Part shown: piece after piece, positions 1-5,578 of the stretch | Layout: every line of letters begins with the position of its first letter | Position numbering within the stretch: the first letter of the stretch is position 1 | Assembly (NCBI GenBank): GCA_937890745.1 | Contig: CALADH010000069.1 | Span: 1-8,636 of the forward strand | Source of the DNA: Scybalocola_A sp900557175 | GTDB taxonomy: Bacteria; Bacillota; Clostridia; Lachnospirales; Lachnospiraceae | Reading direction: 5' to 3' | Length of the DNA stretch: 8,636 bases | Notes under the pieces: generated by a model | Told to the model about the DNA's origin: nothing | What the model saw: only the letters and a program-made list of their open reading frames with translations | Database searches by the model: none | Made by a program: the position numbers and the translations under genes

Positions 1-80
1 TTCATCTGAGCCTTTTTCTTTTAACTCAGTTTTTCATAACTCACTTGACACTACCATGTGTCCTGCACATTAACCCTTTC

Positions 81-109
81 ATTGTACATTAAATAAAATG
101 AAGATTCAA
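81..109 (-). promoter_or_regulatory. Predicted sigma-A promoter reading out of the left edge
   Basis: On the minus strand a -35 box TTGAAT (plus-strand 104-109) is followed after 17 bases by the -10 box TACAAT (81-86). It would transcribe leftward into a gene beyond the window. The predicted transcript contains a short inverted repeat, GACAC/GTGTC (47-62), of unknown role. I see no coding sequence in bases 1-115 that I can support; a possible ATG at 5-3 lies too close to the edge to judge. Confidence 0.4.
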
Positions 110-115
110 CCTTTT

Positions 116-164
116 GCACCTTAAAAAGCCGATTTTTATAAAGCACTTTAAAAAGCCGATTTTC
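116..164. repeat. 27-base-period direct repeat duplicating a terminator arm
   Basis: Bases 116-136 and 143-163 are nearly identical, with one difference in the shared unit around AAAAAGCCGATTTT, offset by exactly 27 bases. The right copy supplies the 3' arm and U-tract of the spoVT terminator. The left copy is a spare arm that could pair with the same 5' arm. It looks like a small tandem duplication inside a terminator. Confidence 0.7.
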
Positions 165-185
165 TCTGTAAAAAAGAAAACCGGC
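150..185 (-). terminator. Rho-independent terminator of spoVT
   Basis: In the minus-strand transcript, GCCGGUUUU (plus 177-185) pairs with AAAAUCGGC (155-163). This gives nine pairs including one G-U, with a 13-base loop, followed by five U (150-154). It sits about 40 bases after the spoVT stop. The pair that is G-U in minus-strand RNA would be an A/C mismatch in plus-strand RNA, which fits a minus-strand terminator. Confidence 0.7.
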
Positions 186-224
186 CAAACCCGTTCAATT
201 TTTTATTTTCACCTAAAGCAGCCT

Positions 225-773
225 CTACTGCTCCATCTGACGTCCGAGAAAAGCTGCCGCAGCCGCCGCTAGCTTTTTTTCAACTTCGTTCATTTTATAT
301 TTTTCATCACGTGTTGCAATAATGACCGCGCCGATGGCATCACCCCCGGAAATAATCGGGCATATCGTTTCATAGGCAATCGTGCCGTCCGCCTCCGGCG
401 TAAGTTCCACAAAAGTCTTATCGCCTCTCGGACAGCAGACTGTATTTCTCTGATGAATCAGCCGCTCCAAATCACGTCCGAGCGGCTTTCCGAAAAATTC
501 TTTTCGTCCCTGTCCTGACACTGCAATATGCTGATCCCTGTCTGTAATACAGACAATATGGCCGCTTGTTGCCGCCAATGCCTCGGCATACTGCTTCGCA
601 AAACCGCCAAGCTCACCGAGCAGCGAATATTTTTTTAAAATAATCTCCCCCTCTCTGTCTGTAAAAATCTCCAGAGGATCGCCCTCTCTTATATGCAATG
701 TCCGACGGATTTCTTTCGGAACAACAACTCTACCCAAATCGTCAATACGCCTTACAATACCTGTCGCTTTCAT
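225..773 (-). CDS. spoVT: Stage V sporulation protein T, AbrB-type transcriptional regulator
   Basis: SpoVT is a DNA-binding regulator of the forespore gene programme in endospore formers. The N-terminal ~50 residues (MKATGIVRRIDDLGRVVVPK...) form the AbrB/MazE-like swapped-hairpin DNA-binding domain with the typical DDLGRVVVPKEIRRTL signature. Residues ~55-180 match the GAF-like C-terminal sensor domain seen in SpoVT, with the pattern GHIVCITDRDQHIAVSG and IGAVIIATR. At 182 residues it is close to the B. subtilis protein (about 178). An in-frame ATG exists at 845, but the AbrB domain begins exactly at the ATG at 773, which has GGAGGA seven bases upstream, so I chose 773. The gene lies downstream of prfC on the same strand and is followed by a terminator. 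A sigma-G-like promoter and an RBS-burying hairpin precede it. Family assignment is strong; orthology to SpoVT rather than another AbrB paralog rests on the GAF domain and length. Confidence 0.93.
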   Translation of the reverse strand: MKATGIVRRIDDLGRVVVPKEIRRTLHIREGDPLEIFTDREGEIILKKYSLLGELGGFAKQYAEALAATSGHIVCITDRDQHIAVSGQGRKEFFGKPLGRDLERLIHQRNTVCCPRGDKTFVELTPEADGTIAYETICPIISGGDAIGAVIIATRDEKYKMNEVEKKLAAAAAAFLGRQMEQ

Positions 774-775
774 AA

Positions 776-839
776 AAAATTCCTCCATCTGCTTGTACTT
801 TCCAATGATGGAAATAGTATTTGCAAATGGAGGAATTTT
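776..839 (-). promoter_or_regulatory. Long nested stem-loop sequestering the spoVT ribosome site
   Basis: Seen directly: minus-strand 839-823 (AAAAUUCCUCCAUUUGC) pairs with 792-776 (GCAGAUGGAGGAAUUUU) over 17 positions, the only non-Watson-Crick pair being G-U. The 30-base interior holds a second hairpin, UUUCCA-UCAU-UGGAAA (816-800 region), plus a UAC/GUA pairing. The 3' arm contains the spoVT Shine-Dalgarno GGAGGA and is followed by further U residues, so the structure could hide the ribosome site, terminate prfC read-through, or both. The G-U pair would be A/C in the opposite transcript, which favours function in minus-strand RNA. Confidence 0.72.
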
Positions 840-843
840 ATAC
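815..843 (-). promoter_or_regulatory. Candidate sigma-G-type promoter of spoVT
   Basis: On the minus strand, GTATA (plus 839-843) fits the sigma-G -35 pattern GHATR. After 17 bases, AATACTA (815-821) matches six of seven positions of CATNMTA. B. subtilis spoVT is a known sigma-G target. The predicted start (about 806-809) lies inside the loop of the 776-839 hairpin, leaving a ~35-base leader with the ribosome site free. Both boxes were identified by eye. Confidence 0.5.
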
Positions 844-859
844 AAATATTTTTATAGGC

Positions 860-2452
860 TTACCATCTTCCAAATTCTGAAAGCTTCAGCCCCGGATTTT
901 TATCAAGCACTGTATTGACTGCCCAGCTGTGAACGAAAATAAGCAGCGGATTGCCCTTTAAGTCTTTGATGCGCTTCATATCGGATGTACCGATAATCTT
1001 TGCCGGATCAATTTCATCTTTATTTTCAATCCAGCGGATATACTCATGCGGCATTGATTCCATACGGATTTCAACACCATATTCCGCCTTAAGACGGTGA
1101 ACCAAAACGTCAAACTGCAAAACACCGACAACGCCGACAATAATTTCTTCCATACCGGTATTGTATTCCTGAAAAATCTGAATGGCACCTTCCTGTGCAA
1201 TCTGAGAGATACCTTTAATAAACTGCTTACGTTTCATTGTATCCACCTGACGCACCTTTGCAAAATGCTCCGGCGCGAAAGTCGGAATGCCTTCAAAAGC
1301 AAATTTCTTGCCCGGCATACAAAGCGTATCGCCAATAGAAAAAATACCCGGATCAAATACACCGATAATATCGCCGGCATAAGCCTCATTGACAATTTTC
1401 CGCTCCTGCGCCATCAGCTGCTGAGGCTGCAAAAGCTTCTGTTTTTTATTGCCCTGCACATGGTAAACCTCCATGCCGCCCTCAAATTTTCCTGAGCATA
1501 TACGCATAAACGCAATTCTGTCGCGGTGCGCCTTATTCATATTAGCCTGAATCTTAAACACAAAGGCTGAAAAATCAGGGCTGAATGAATCAATTTCTCC
1601 GATATCCGCAACTCTCGGCAGCGGTGATGATGTCATTTCAAGAAAATAATTTAAGAAAAGCTCAATACCAAAGTTTGTCAGCGCCGAACCGAAAAATACA
1701 GGTGAAAGCTGTCCTTTTGAGACTTTCTTAATATCAAATTCCTCGCTGGCACCATCAAGCAGCTCAATATCCTCTAAAAGCTGATTGTAAAGCTCATCGC
1801 CGATTTCTCCCTGAAGCTCCGGGGAATCAAGTGTTAAATCGTTATCATCAACAGCCTTCTGTCCGTTTGCAAAAGCTGTAAACGCATGGATATGCTGCGT
1901 CTTTCTGTCATAAACGCCGCGGAAATCTTTACCATTGCCAATCGGCCAGTTTATCGGACATGTCTTAATGCCAAGAACCGATTCAATCTCATCCATCAAA
2001 TCAAACGGATCTCTCGCCTCGCGGTCCATCTTATTAATAAAGGTAAAAATCGGGATATTTCTCAAAAGACATACTTTAAAAAGCTTGATTGTCTGTGCCT
2101 CAACACCTTTAGAAGCATCAATAACCATCACCGCAGAATCTGCCGCCATCAGTGTACGGTATGTATCCTCGGAGAAATCCTGATGTCCTGGAGTATCAAG
2201 AATATTAATGCAATAGCCGTCGTAATTAAACTGCATGACAGAAGAAGTCACGGAAATACCTCTCTCTTTTTCAATTTCCATCCAGTCAGAAACTGCGTGC
2301 TTTGCCGTCTTCTTTCCCTTAACCGAACCTGCAAGATTAATGGCGCCGCCGTAGAGCAAAAACTTCTCTGTCAGCGTCGTCTTACCTGCATCGGGATGAG
2401 AAATAATGGCAAAGGTTCTTCTTTTTTGAATCTCATCAACTAATTTTGACAC
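860..2452 (-). CDS. prfC: Peptide chain release factor 3 (GTPase RF3)
   Basis: RF3 is a cytosolic translational GTPase that removes RF1/RF2 from the ribosome after peptide release. The 530-residue length equals the family norm (E. coli 529). The GTPase domain shows the P-loop SHPDAGKTT at 18-26, RGISVTSS at 64-71, DTPGHQDF at 86-93 and NKMD at 140-143. The RF3-type segment KTAKHAVSDWMEIEKERGIS separates it from EF-G and from tetracycline-resistance proteins. Domain II begins near 290 and the C-terminal domain runs to the end, with the family motif SEFGRW next to the stop. The start is GTG at 2452; AAGGAGG (2461-2467) sits eight bases upstream. A strong sigma-A promoter lies about 90 bases before it. 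It is followed by the spoVT regulatory gap with no other terminator, so some read-through is possible. Confidence 0.97.
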   Translation of the reverse strand: MSKLVDEIQKRRTFAIISHPDAGKTTLTEKFLLYGGAINLAGSVKGKKTAKHAVSDWMEIEKERGISVTSSVMQFNYDGYCINILDTPGHQDFSEDTYRTLMAADSAVMVIDASKGVEAQTIKLFKVCLLRNIPIFTFINKMDREARDPFDLMDEIESVLGIKTCPINWPIGNGKDFRGVYDRKTQHIHAFTAFANGQKAVDDNDLTLDSPELQGEIGDELYNQLLEDIELLDGASEEFDIKKVSKGQLSPVFFGSALTNFGIELFLNYFLEMTSSPLPRVADIGEIDSFSPDFSAFVFKIQANMNKAHRDRIAFMRICSGKFEGGMEVYHVQGNKKQKLLQPQQLMAQERKIVNEAYAGDIIGVFDPGIFSIGDTLCMPGKKFAFEGIPTFAPEHFAKVRQVDTMKRKQFIKGISQIAQEGAIQIFQEYNTGMEEIIVGVVGVLQFDVLVHRLKAEYGVEIRMESMPHEYIRWIENKDEIDPAKIIGTSDMKRIKDLKGNPLLIFVHSWAVNTVLDKNPGLKLSEFGRW

Positions 2453-2548
2453 AAAATCGGCCTCCTTATTGTTTTATTTATCGTCTGCGGCAACTGTTTT
2501 CCAAAGATTTTCAGTCCTCCGCCTCATATTTATCTGTCAAACTTAATT

Positions 2549-2578
2549 ATTATATCGTCAGTAAATCAGCCTTGTCAA
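2549..2578 (-). promoter_or_regulatory. Sigma-A promoter of prfC
   Basis: On the minus strand TTGACA (plus 2573-2578) and TATAAT (2549-2554) are both perfect consensus boxes, with an 18-base spacer. The leader to the prfC GTG is about 90 bases. Its -35 overlaps that of the divergent degV promoter within the palindrome CCTTGTCAAGG. Confidence 0.8.
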
Positions 2579-2599
2579 GGTATTTTCTCCCTTTACATT
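2572..2599 (+). promoter_or_regulatory. Divergent promoter of the first degV gene
   Basis: TTGTCA (2572-2577) and TACATT (2594-2599) are separated by 16 bases, so the promoter is weaker than its prfC partner. The predicted start near 2606 falls inside the first Shine-Dalgarno-like sequence (2602-2608). This argues that the ATG at 2619 is not used from this promoter and that 2673 is the real start. Confidence 0.5.
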
Positions 2600-2672
2600 T
2601 CAGGGAGGTCATGTTAATATGAAACAAATATCGCGTCCTTATACATGCATATTAAGGGAGGAACTCACTTTT

Positions 2673-3542
2673 ATGAAAAAAATCGCAATTATTACAGACA
2701 GCAACAGCGGCATCACCCAATCATTCGGAAAGCAGCTTGGAATTTCCGTGATTCCGATGCCGTTCAATTTTGACGATAAAACATTTCTTGAAGATATATC
2801 ACTGACACAGGAAGAATTCTATGCACGCCTTGATGCCGGCGCTAATATAAGCACATCGCAGCCATCGCCGGAATATGTTCTTGACTTATGGGACAAGCTT
2901 TTAGAAAACCACGATGAAATTGTGCATATCCCAATGTCAAGCAGCTTAAGCAGCACATGCGATACGGCAACCGTGCTCGCTTCCGATTACAGCGGAAAAG
3001 TACACGTTGTCAACAATCAGCGCATTTCCGTAACTCAAAGACAATCCGTGCTTGACGCCATTGCCCTGCGCGACGCCGGAAAGGACGGCTCTGCCATTAA
3101 AGCCATTCTTGAAAGAGAAAAATTTGAATCCAGTATTTATATTACTGTGGACACATTAAAATATCTGAAAAAGGGCGGGCGCATCACACCGGCAGCAGCA
3201 GCCCTCGGCACACTGCTTAAAATCAAACCGGTACTTCAGATTCAGGGCGGCAAGCTGGACGCCTTCGCAAAAGCAAGAACGATGAAACAAGCCAAATCCG
3301 TCATGATTAAGGCAATTACCAATGACTTTGAAAACCGCTTCGGTGACAGCACGGCTTCAAACATGCATATTGAAATCGCTTACACTCATAATTCCGAAAT
3401 GGCCGAAGAATTTAAGTCGGAACTTTCAGAACTTTTCCCAAACCACGACATCGTCGTCAACCCACTTTCCTTAAGCGTTGCATGCCACATCGGACCGGGC
3501 GCACTGGCTGTTGCATGCTCGAAGAAAATCGCAGCGGAGTGA
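2673..3542 (+). CDS. DegV family protein (FakB-like fatty-acid-binding protein)
   Basis: DegV proteins are two-domain cytosolic proteins that bind a fatty acid in a buried pocket. Characterised FakB members present it to the kinase FakA for use in phospholipid synthesis. The 289 residues start with the typical strand MKKIAIITDSNSGI. Ligand-site motifs are TSQPSP at 61-66, the serine-rich MSSSLSST at 88-95, LKKGGRI at 165-171 and HIGPGALAV at 272-280. The start at 2673 has GGGAGG 11 bases upstream and coincides with the family N-terminus. An in-frame ATG at 2619 would add 18 residues that resemble nothing. It is the first gene after a divergent promoter shared with prfC, and its stop lies in a hairpin at the edge of repeat element A. 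It is convergent with a second DegV gene of the same length. The actual ligand, and any FakA partner, are not in this window. Confidence 0.93.
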   Translation: MKKIAIITDSNSGITQSFGKQLGISVIPMPFNFDDKTFLEDISLTQEEFYARLDAGANISTSQPSPEYVLDLWDKLLENHDEIVHIPMSSSLSSTCDTATVLASDYSGKVHVVNNQRISVTQRQSVLDAIALRDAGKDGSAIKAILEREKFESSIYITVDTLKYLKKGGRITPAAAALGTLLKIKPVLQIQGGKLDAFAKARTMKQAKSVMIKAITNDFENRFGDSTASNMHIEIAYTHNSEMAEEFKSELSELFPNHDIVVNPLSLSVACHIGPGALAVACSKKIAAE

Positions 3543-3553
3543 TTTTCTTCGAG
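3518..3553 (+). terminator. Perfect 13-pair hairpin spanning the degV stop codon
   Basis: CTCGAAGAAAATC (3518-3530) pairs perfectly with GATTTTCTTCGAG (3541-3553) around a 10-base loop. TGCA/TGCA extends the stem outside a 2-base bulge. The loop and 3' arm include the TGA stop (3540-3542), so the 5' arm encodes the protein's last residues. No U-tract follows, so efficient intrinsic termination is uncertain; it may instead protect the mRNA 3' end or belong to the element edge. Confidence 0.6.
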
Positions 3554-3571
3554 TGCAGGTTTGCCGATACA

Positions 3572-3634
3572 ACATATTTGAAACTGTACTGTTGATATTT
3601 TACGTGCAAGGACATCCATATCATTTTTGGTGAC
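3572..3634. repeat. Left arm of the element A inverted repeat
   Basis: The arm pairs with 4249-4310. Shared blocks in order are ACATATT-GAAACT, GATAT, CG-GCAAGG-C, CATATCATTTT and GTGAC. Similarity is clear over the whole ~63 bases with scattered mismatches. The GNAT gene lies between the arms. Confidence 0.75.
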
Positions 3635-3638
3635 ACAC
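3623..3638 (+). repeat. Direct repeat left of the GNAT gene
   Basis: ATTTTTGGTG-ACACA here recurs at 4219-4234 as ATTTTTGGTGCACACA, in the same orientation, with one inserted base. The pair brackets the GNAT gene and its ribosome site. Such a bracket can be the scar of insertion or of unequal recombination. Confidence 0.6.
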
Positions 3639-3672
3639 TGCAAATTTCTACTTGATCACTGCGTATCACCAA
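3627..3672 (+). other. Hairpin upstream of the GNAT ribosome site
   Basis: TTGGTGA (3627-3633) pairs perfectly with TCACCAA (3666-3672), ending four bases before AAGGAGGG. The helix may cap the leader or be residual element structure. No convincing promoter was found immediately before the GNAT gene. Confidence 0.45.
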
Positions 3673-3690
3673 TTTAAGGAGGGATTATAT

Positions 3691-4206
3691 ATGGTAATAA
3701 GTAAGAGAATCAATATTGTACCATTTGATATGAAGTATTTGAATGATTATTACAACGAATTTAGTGTTGAAATAACAAAATTCCAGTGGCCGGATCCATT
3801 TGAAAGCGTCGAAGCTGCAAGGTCTATGCTACAAGATTTTCTAGATGAAATGTCTAGAGAAGAAACATTATTATTTTCGTTGCTTTCCAAGAATGATAAG
3901 TTTCTTGGAAGCGTTGAGATTCATGGACTTACTGGGGATTGTCCAGAGTTGGGCGTTTGGATAATAGAGTCTGAGCAAAATAAAGGCTATGCATACGAGG
4001 CCTTGGATGCAGCTCTTGACTATATATGCTCAAAATATGATAAAACCGAATTTTTTTATGAAGCAGATATCCGCAATACAGGCAGCACAAAGCTATTACA
4101 CAAATTTAATAAAAAATATGATATTATTGAGCAAAAGTTTGAGAAATTAAACACAGATTCCGGTAAAGAACTTGAATTAAAAAGCTATATTCTTAAAGTG
4201 AAATAG
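3691..4206 (+). CDS. GNAT family N-acetyltransferase (RimJ/RimL-like)
   Basis: The 171-residue protein has the fold of acetyl-CoA-dependent N-acetyltransferases. The central strand FLGSVEIHGL (71-80) is followed by ELGVWI (86-91), then the pyrophosphate-binding turn Q96-NKG99-YA101 with its helix YEALDAALDYI, then motif B ADIRNTGSTKLLHKFN (125-140) with Asn129, Ser132 and Leu135. This order resembles RimJ/RimL and related protein or small-molecule acetyltransferases; the substrate cannot be read from sequence. The start at 3691 has AAGGAGGG seven bases upstream; an earlier in-frame ATG at 3652 lacks a ribosome site. The gene is visibly more AT-rich than its neighbours (runs such as AAATTTAATAAAAAATATGATATTATT-like codon choice). 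It sits alone in the loop of repeat element A, which copy B lacks. This suggests it was acquired horizontally and may confer a self-contained trait. Confidence 0.85.
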   Translation: MVISKRINIVPFDMKYLNDYYNEFSVEITKFQWPDPFESVEAARSMLQDFLDEMSREETLLFSLLSKNDKFLGSVEIHGLTGDCPELGVWIIESEQNKGYAYEALDAALDYICSKYDKTEFFYEADIRNTGSTKLLHKFNKKYDIIEQKFEKLNTDSGKELELKSYILKVK

Positions 4207-4218
4207 TTTATTTGCCTG

Positions 4219-4234
4219 ATTTTTGGTGCACACA
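4219..4234 (+). repeat. Direct repeat right of the GNAT gene
   Basis: This is the partner of 3623-3638. It starts 13 bases after the GNAT stop and is followed by T-rich sequence and the right inverted arm. Confidence 0.6.
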
Positions 4235-4248
4235 GTATTTTTTTGCTC

Positions 4249-4310
4249 GTCACTTCAAAATGATATGCCGCCCTTGCGCTGATATATCGAAGACAGAAGT
4301 TTCAATATGT
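4249..4310. repeat. Right arm of the element A inverted repeat
   Basis: This arm is the reverse complement partner of 3572-3634, running from GTCAC through CAAAATGATATG and CCCTTGCGC to AGTTTCAATATGT. In copy B the equivalent arms are 7975-8036 and 8121-8182. Confidence 0.75.
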
Positions 4311-4456
4311 AATGCGACTTTTAGAAAATGGCGGACAGATGTCTTATGCACATATGGACAGTAGTATAGTATCTACCGTCTTATACTTGTAAGTGCCGTC
4401 TGTGTATTGTAGTTTGGCGGCAGAGGATGTCATAATTTTGCAGTGACGATAGCAAA

Positions 4457-4555
4457 GTTTCCGTTATGAGAGCTGTGCTAGCGTTGGCACAAAGCGCTCC
4501 AGCGAAGCGAATTTGCGCGACTGCCAACAATAAGCGCACGGCTCGAATAGGAAAC
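4457..4555. other. Multi-helix structured domain of element A
   Basis: Four stacked helices can be drawn: GTTTCC (4457-4462) with GGAAAC (4550-4555); GAGC (4470-4473) with GCTC (4541-4544); GTGC (4475-4478) with GCAC (4536-4539); GTTGGCA (4483-4489) with TGCCAAC (4522-4528). The apical loop holds GCGC repeats. The same helices exist in copy B with compensated changes. A smaller hairpin, TGTCAC/GTGACA (4563-4568, 4578-4583), follows. Whether it acts as RNA or as a DNA hairpin is unknown. Confidence 0.65.
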
Positions 4556-4627
4556 GTCAGCGTGTCACAAAAAATTCGTGACAGCCTCTTGACGCATAAA
4601 CACAAACACATCGACAAACTTAAATTT

Positions 4628-4658
4628 AAAAGCCATCTCCATTTTGAAGACGGCTTTT
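4628..4658 (-). terminator. Terminator of the second degV gene
   Basis: In minus-strand RNA, AAAAGCCGUCUUC (plus 4646-4658) pairs with GGAGAUGGCUUUU (4628-4640) over 13 positions, two of them G-U, around a 5-base loop. It begins 12 bases after the degV stop. The U-tract is only four U before AAAUUU. The hairpin could also stop plus-strand transcription from element A (five T follow). Confidence 0.65.
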
Positions 4659-4669
4659 TATATATTCTC

Positions 4670-5539
4670 TTATCTTTTTTCACCCATATAGAAAAGTGCC
4701 ACTGTTCCCGGTCCTGAATGGGCGCCAATGGTCGGATTTACCATATTGATAACAAATTTTTCGATACCAAACTTTTCTTTAACTTTGTCCGCAACATATC
4801 GTGCATCGTCGATGCAGTCACCATGGCTTATAAAAATAACATCATTACTGTCTGCATAGCTTCCGACAGTTTTTGCCATATTGTCCACAAGTGCATTGAG
4901 TGCCTTTTTGCGTCCGCGGACATTATTCAGAGGAATTAATCTGCCCTCGTCATCCACATGAAGTACAGGTTTTACATTAATCAATGTTCCTACAATAGCT
5001 GTTGCCTTAGACACACGGCCGCCTCTGTGAAGATGAAATAAATCATCCACCGTAAACTGATGACATACATTACGCTTATGCGCCTCTGCCCATGCATATG
5101 TTTCTTCCAAGGTCTTTCCCGCTTTTTTCATCTCAGCAAGCTTATGTACTAAAAGCCCCTGTCCCAAAGATGCACTTACGGAATCTACAACCTTCACTGT
5201 CGCTTCCGGATTTTCCTCGCAAATCTCACGTGCAGCCATCGCAGCGCCATTATAGCTGCTGCTTAATGCCGATGAAAAGGCAATATGAAGCACATCATAG
5301 CCCTCGTCTGTCAATGCTTTAAAAAGTTTGCCCGCAACCTCCGGATTCACAGCCATTGTTGTCGGCATCTTGCCCTCACGCATCTTCGCATAAAATGCTT
5401 CCGGCGTCAGAGTTTCCTCACCGCCGTAAATTACATCATCAATACTGTAGTAGAGCGGAATCACCCGGATATCATTTTCCTTTGTATAAGACTCCGGTAA
5501 ATCAGCATTACCGTCTGTCGTGATTACAAACTGTCTCAT
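4670..5539 (-). CDS. DegV family protein (FakB-like), second paralog
   Basis: It is a 289-residue DegV-fold protein, expected to bind a fatty acid and hand it to a FakA-type kinase. N-terminal strand MRQFVITTDGNADLP, serine-rich loop FSSALSSSYNG (88-98), HLHRGGRVSK (169-178) and AHSGPGTVALFY (273-284) are canonical. At the position where most DegV proteins have TSQPSP it reads TTMAVNP (60-66), unlike the first paralog in this window, so pocket specificity may differ. The start at 5539 has AGGAGG (5551-5556) 11 bases upstream. It has its own consensus promoter right after the response-regulator gene and a hairpin in its leader. It is convergent with the first DegV gene, with repeat element A between them. 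The fold is certain; the ligand is not. Confidence 0.93.
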   Translation of the reverse strand: MRQFVITTDGNADLPESYTKENDIRVIPLYYSIDDVIYGGEETLTPEAFYAKMREGKMPTTMAVNPEVAGKLFKALTDEGYDVLHIAFSSALSSSYNGAAMAAREICEENPEATVKVVDSVSASLGQGLLVHKLAEMKKAGKTLEETYAWAEAHKRNVCHQFTVDDLFHLHRGGRVSKATAIVGTLINVKPVLHVDDEGRLIPLNNVRGRKKALNALVDNMAKTVGSYADSNDVIFISHGDCIDDARYVADKVKEKFGIEKFVINMVNPTIGAHSGPGTVALFYMGEKR

Positions 5540-5578
5540 CTTTATAGAACCCTCCTGTAAATATAATCATCGCTTGAG

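Larger units (their letters stand above)
3552..4628. mobile_element. Palindromic repeat element, copy A, carrying a GNAT gene
   Basis: The outer parts (3552-~3640 and 4219-4628) align by eye with copy B at 7949-8522. Shared landmarks are AGTGCA..GGTTTG-CGA at the left end, CATATCATTT-TGGTGACAC, CAAAATGATATG, TTTCAATATG, ATGGCGGA-A-ATGTCTT-TGCA, GGCACAAAGCGC, TTTGCGCGACTGCC and ACAAACTTAAATTTA at the right end. The ends form short inverted repeats (GGTTTGCCGA at 3558-3567, TCGACAAACT at 4611-4620; eight of ten match). A ~63-base inverted repeat encloses the GNAT gene. No transposase is encoded, so it would depend on an enzyme elsewhere, like a MITE; mobility is inferred from dispersal, not shown. 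The right end abuts the terminator arm of the convergent degV gene. Confidence 0.72.

Noticed and set aside
45..73. Rightward promoter TTGACA with CATTAA at 17 bases
   Set aside because: The -10 matches only three of six positions and it would transcribe into the spoVT terminator region with no rightward gene.
774..845. 24-residue N-terminal extension of spoVT from the ATG at 845
   Set aside because: The extra codons are the hairpin itself, have no ribosome site, and precede the AbrB domain, which starts cleanly at 773.
1886..2443. 185-codon frame opposite prfC
   Set aside because: Antisense shadow of a well-supported RF3 gene; low-complexity Ile/Asn/His content and no family resemblance.
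4207..4627. Possible decayed transposase or phage remnant beside the GNAT gene
   Set aside because: No reading frame shows transposase or integrase motifs; the segment is explained by homology to copy B and by its helices.
3552..4628. CRISPR array or tRNA-like content in the repeat-rich region
   Set aside because: No regularly spaced identical repeats with spacers, and no cloverleaf with anticodon and T-arm signatures.
4466..4717. Rightward frame of 83 codons running from element A into the terminator of the second degV
   Set aside because: It crosses structured non-coding sequence and a terminator, lacks a ribosome site, and is not preserved in copy B.
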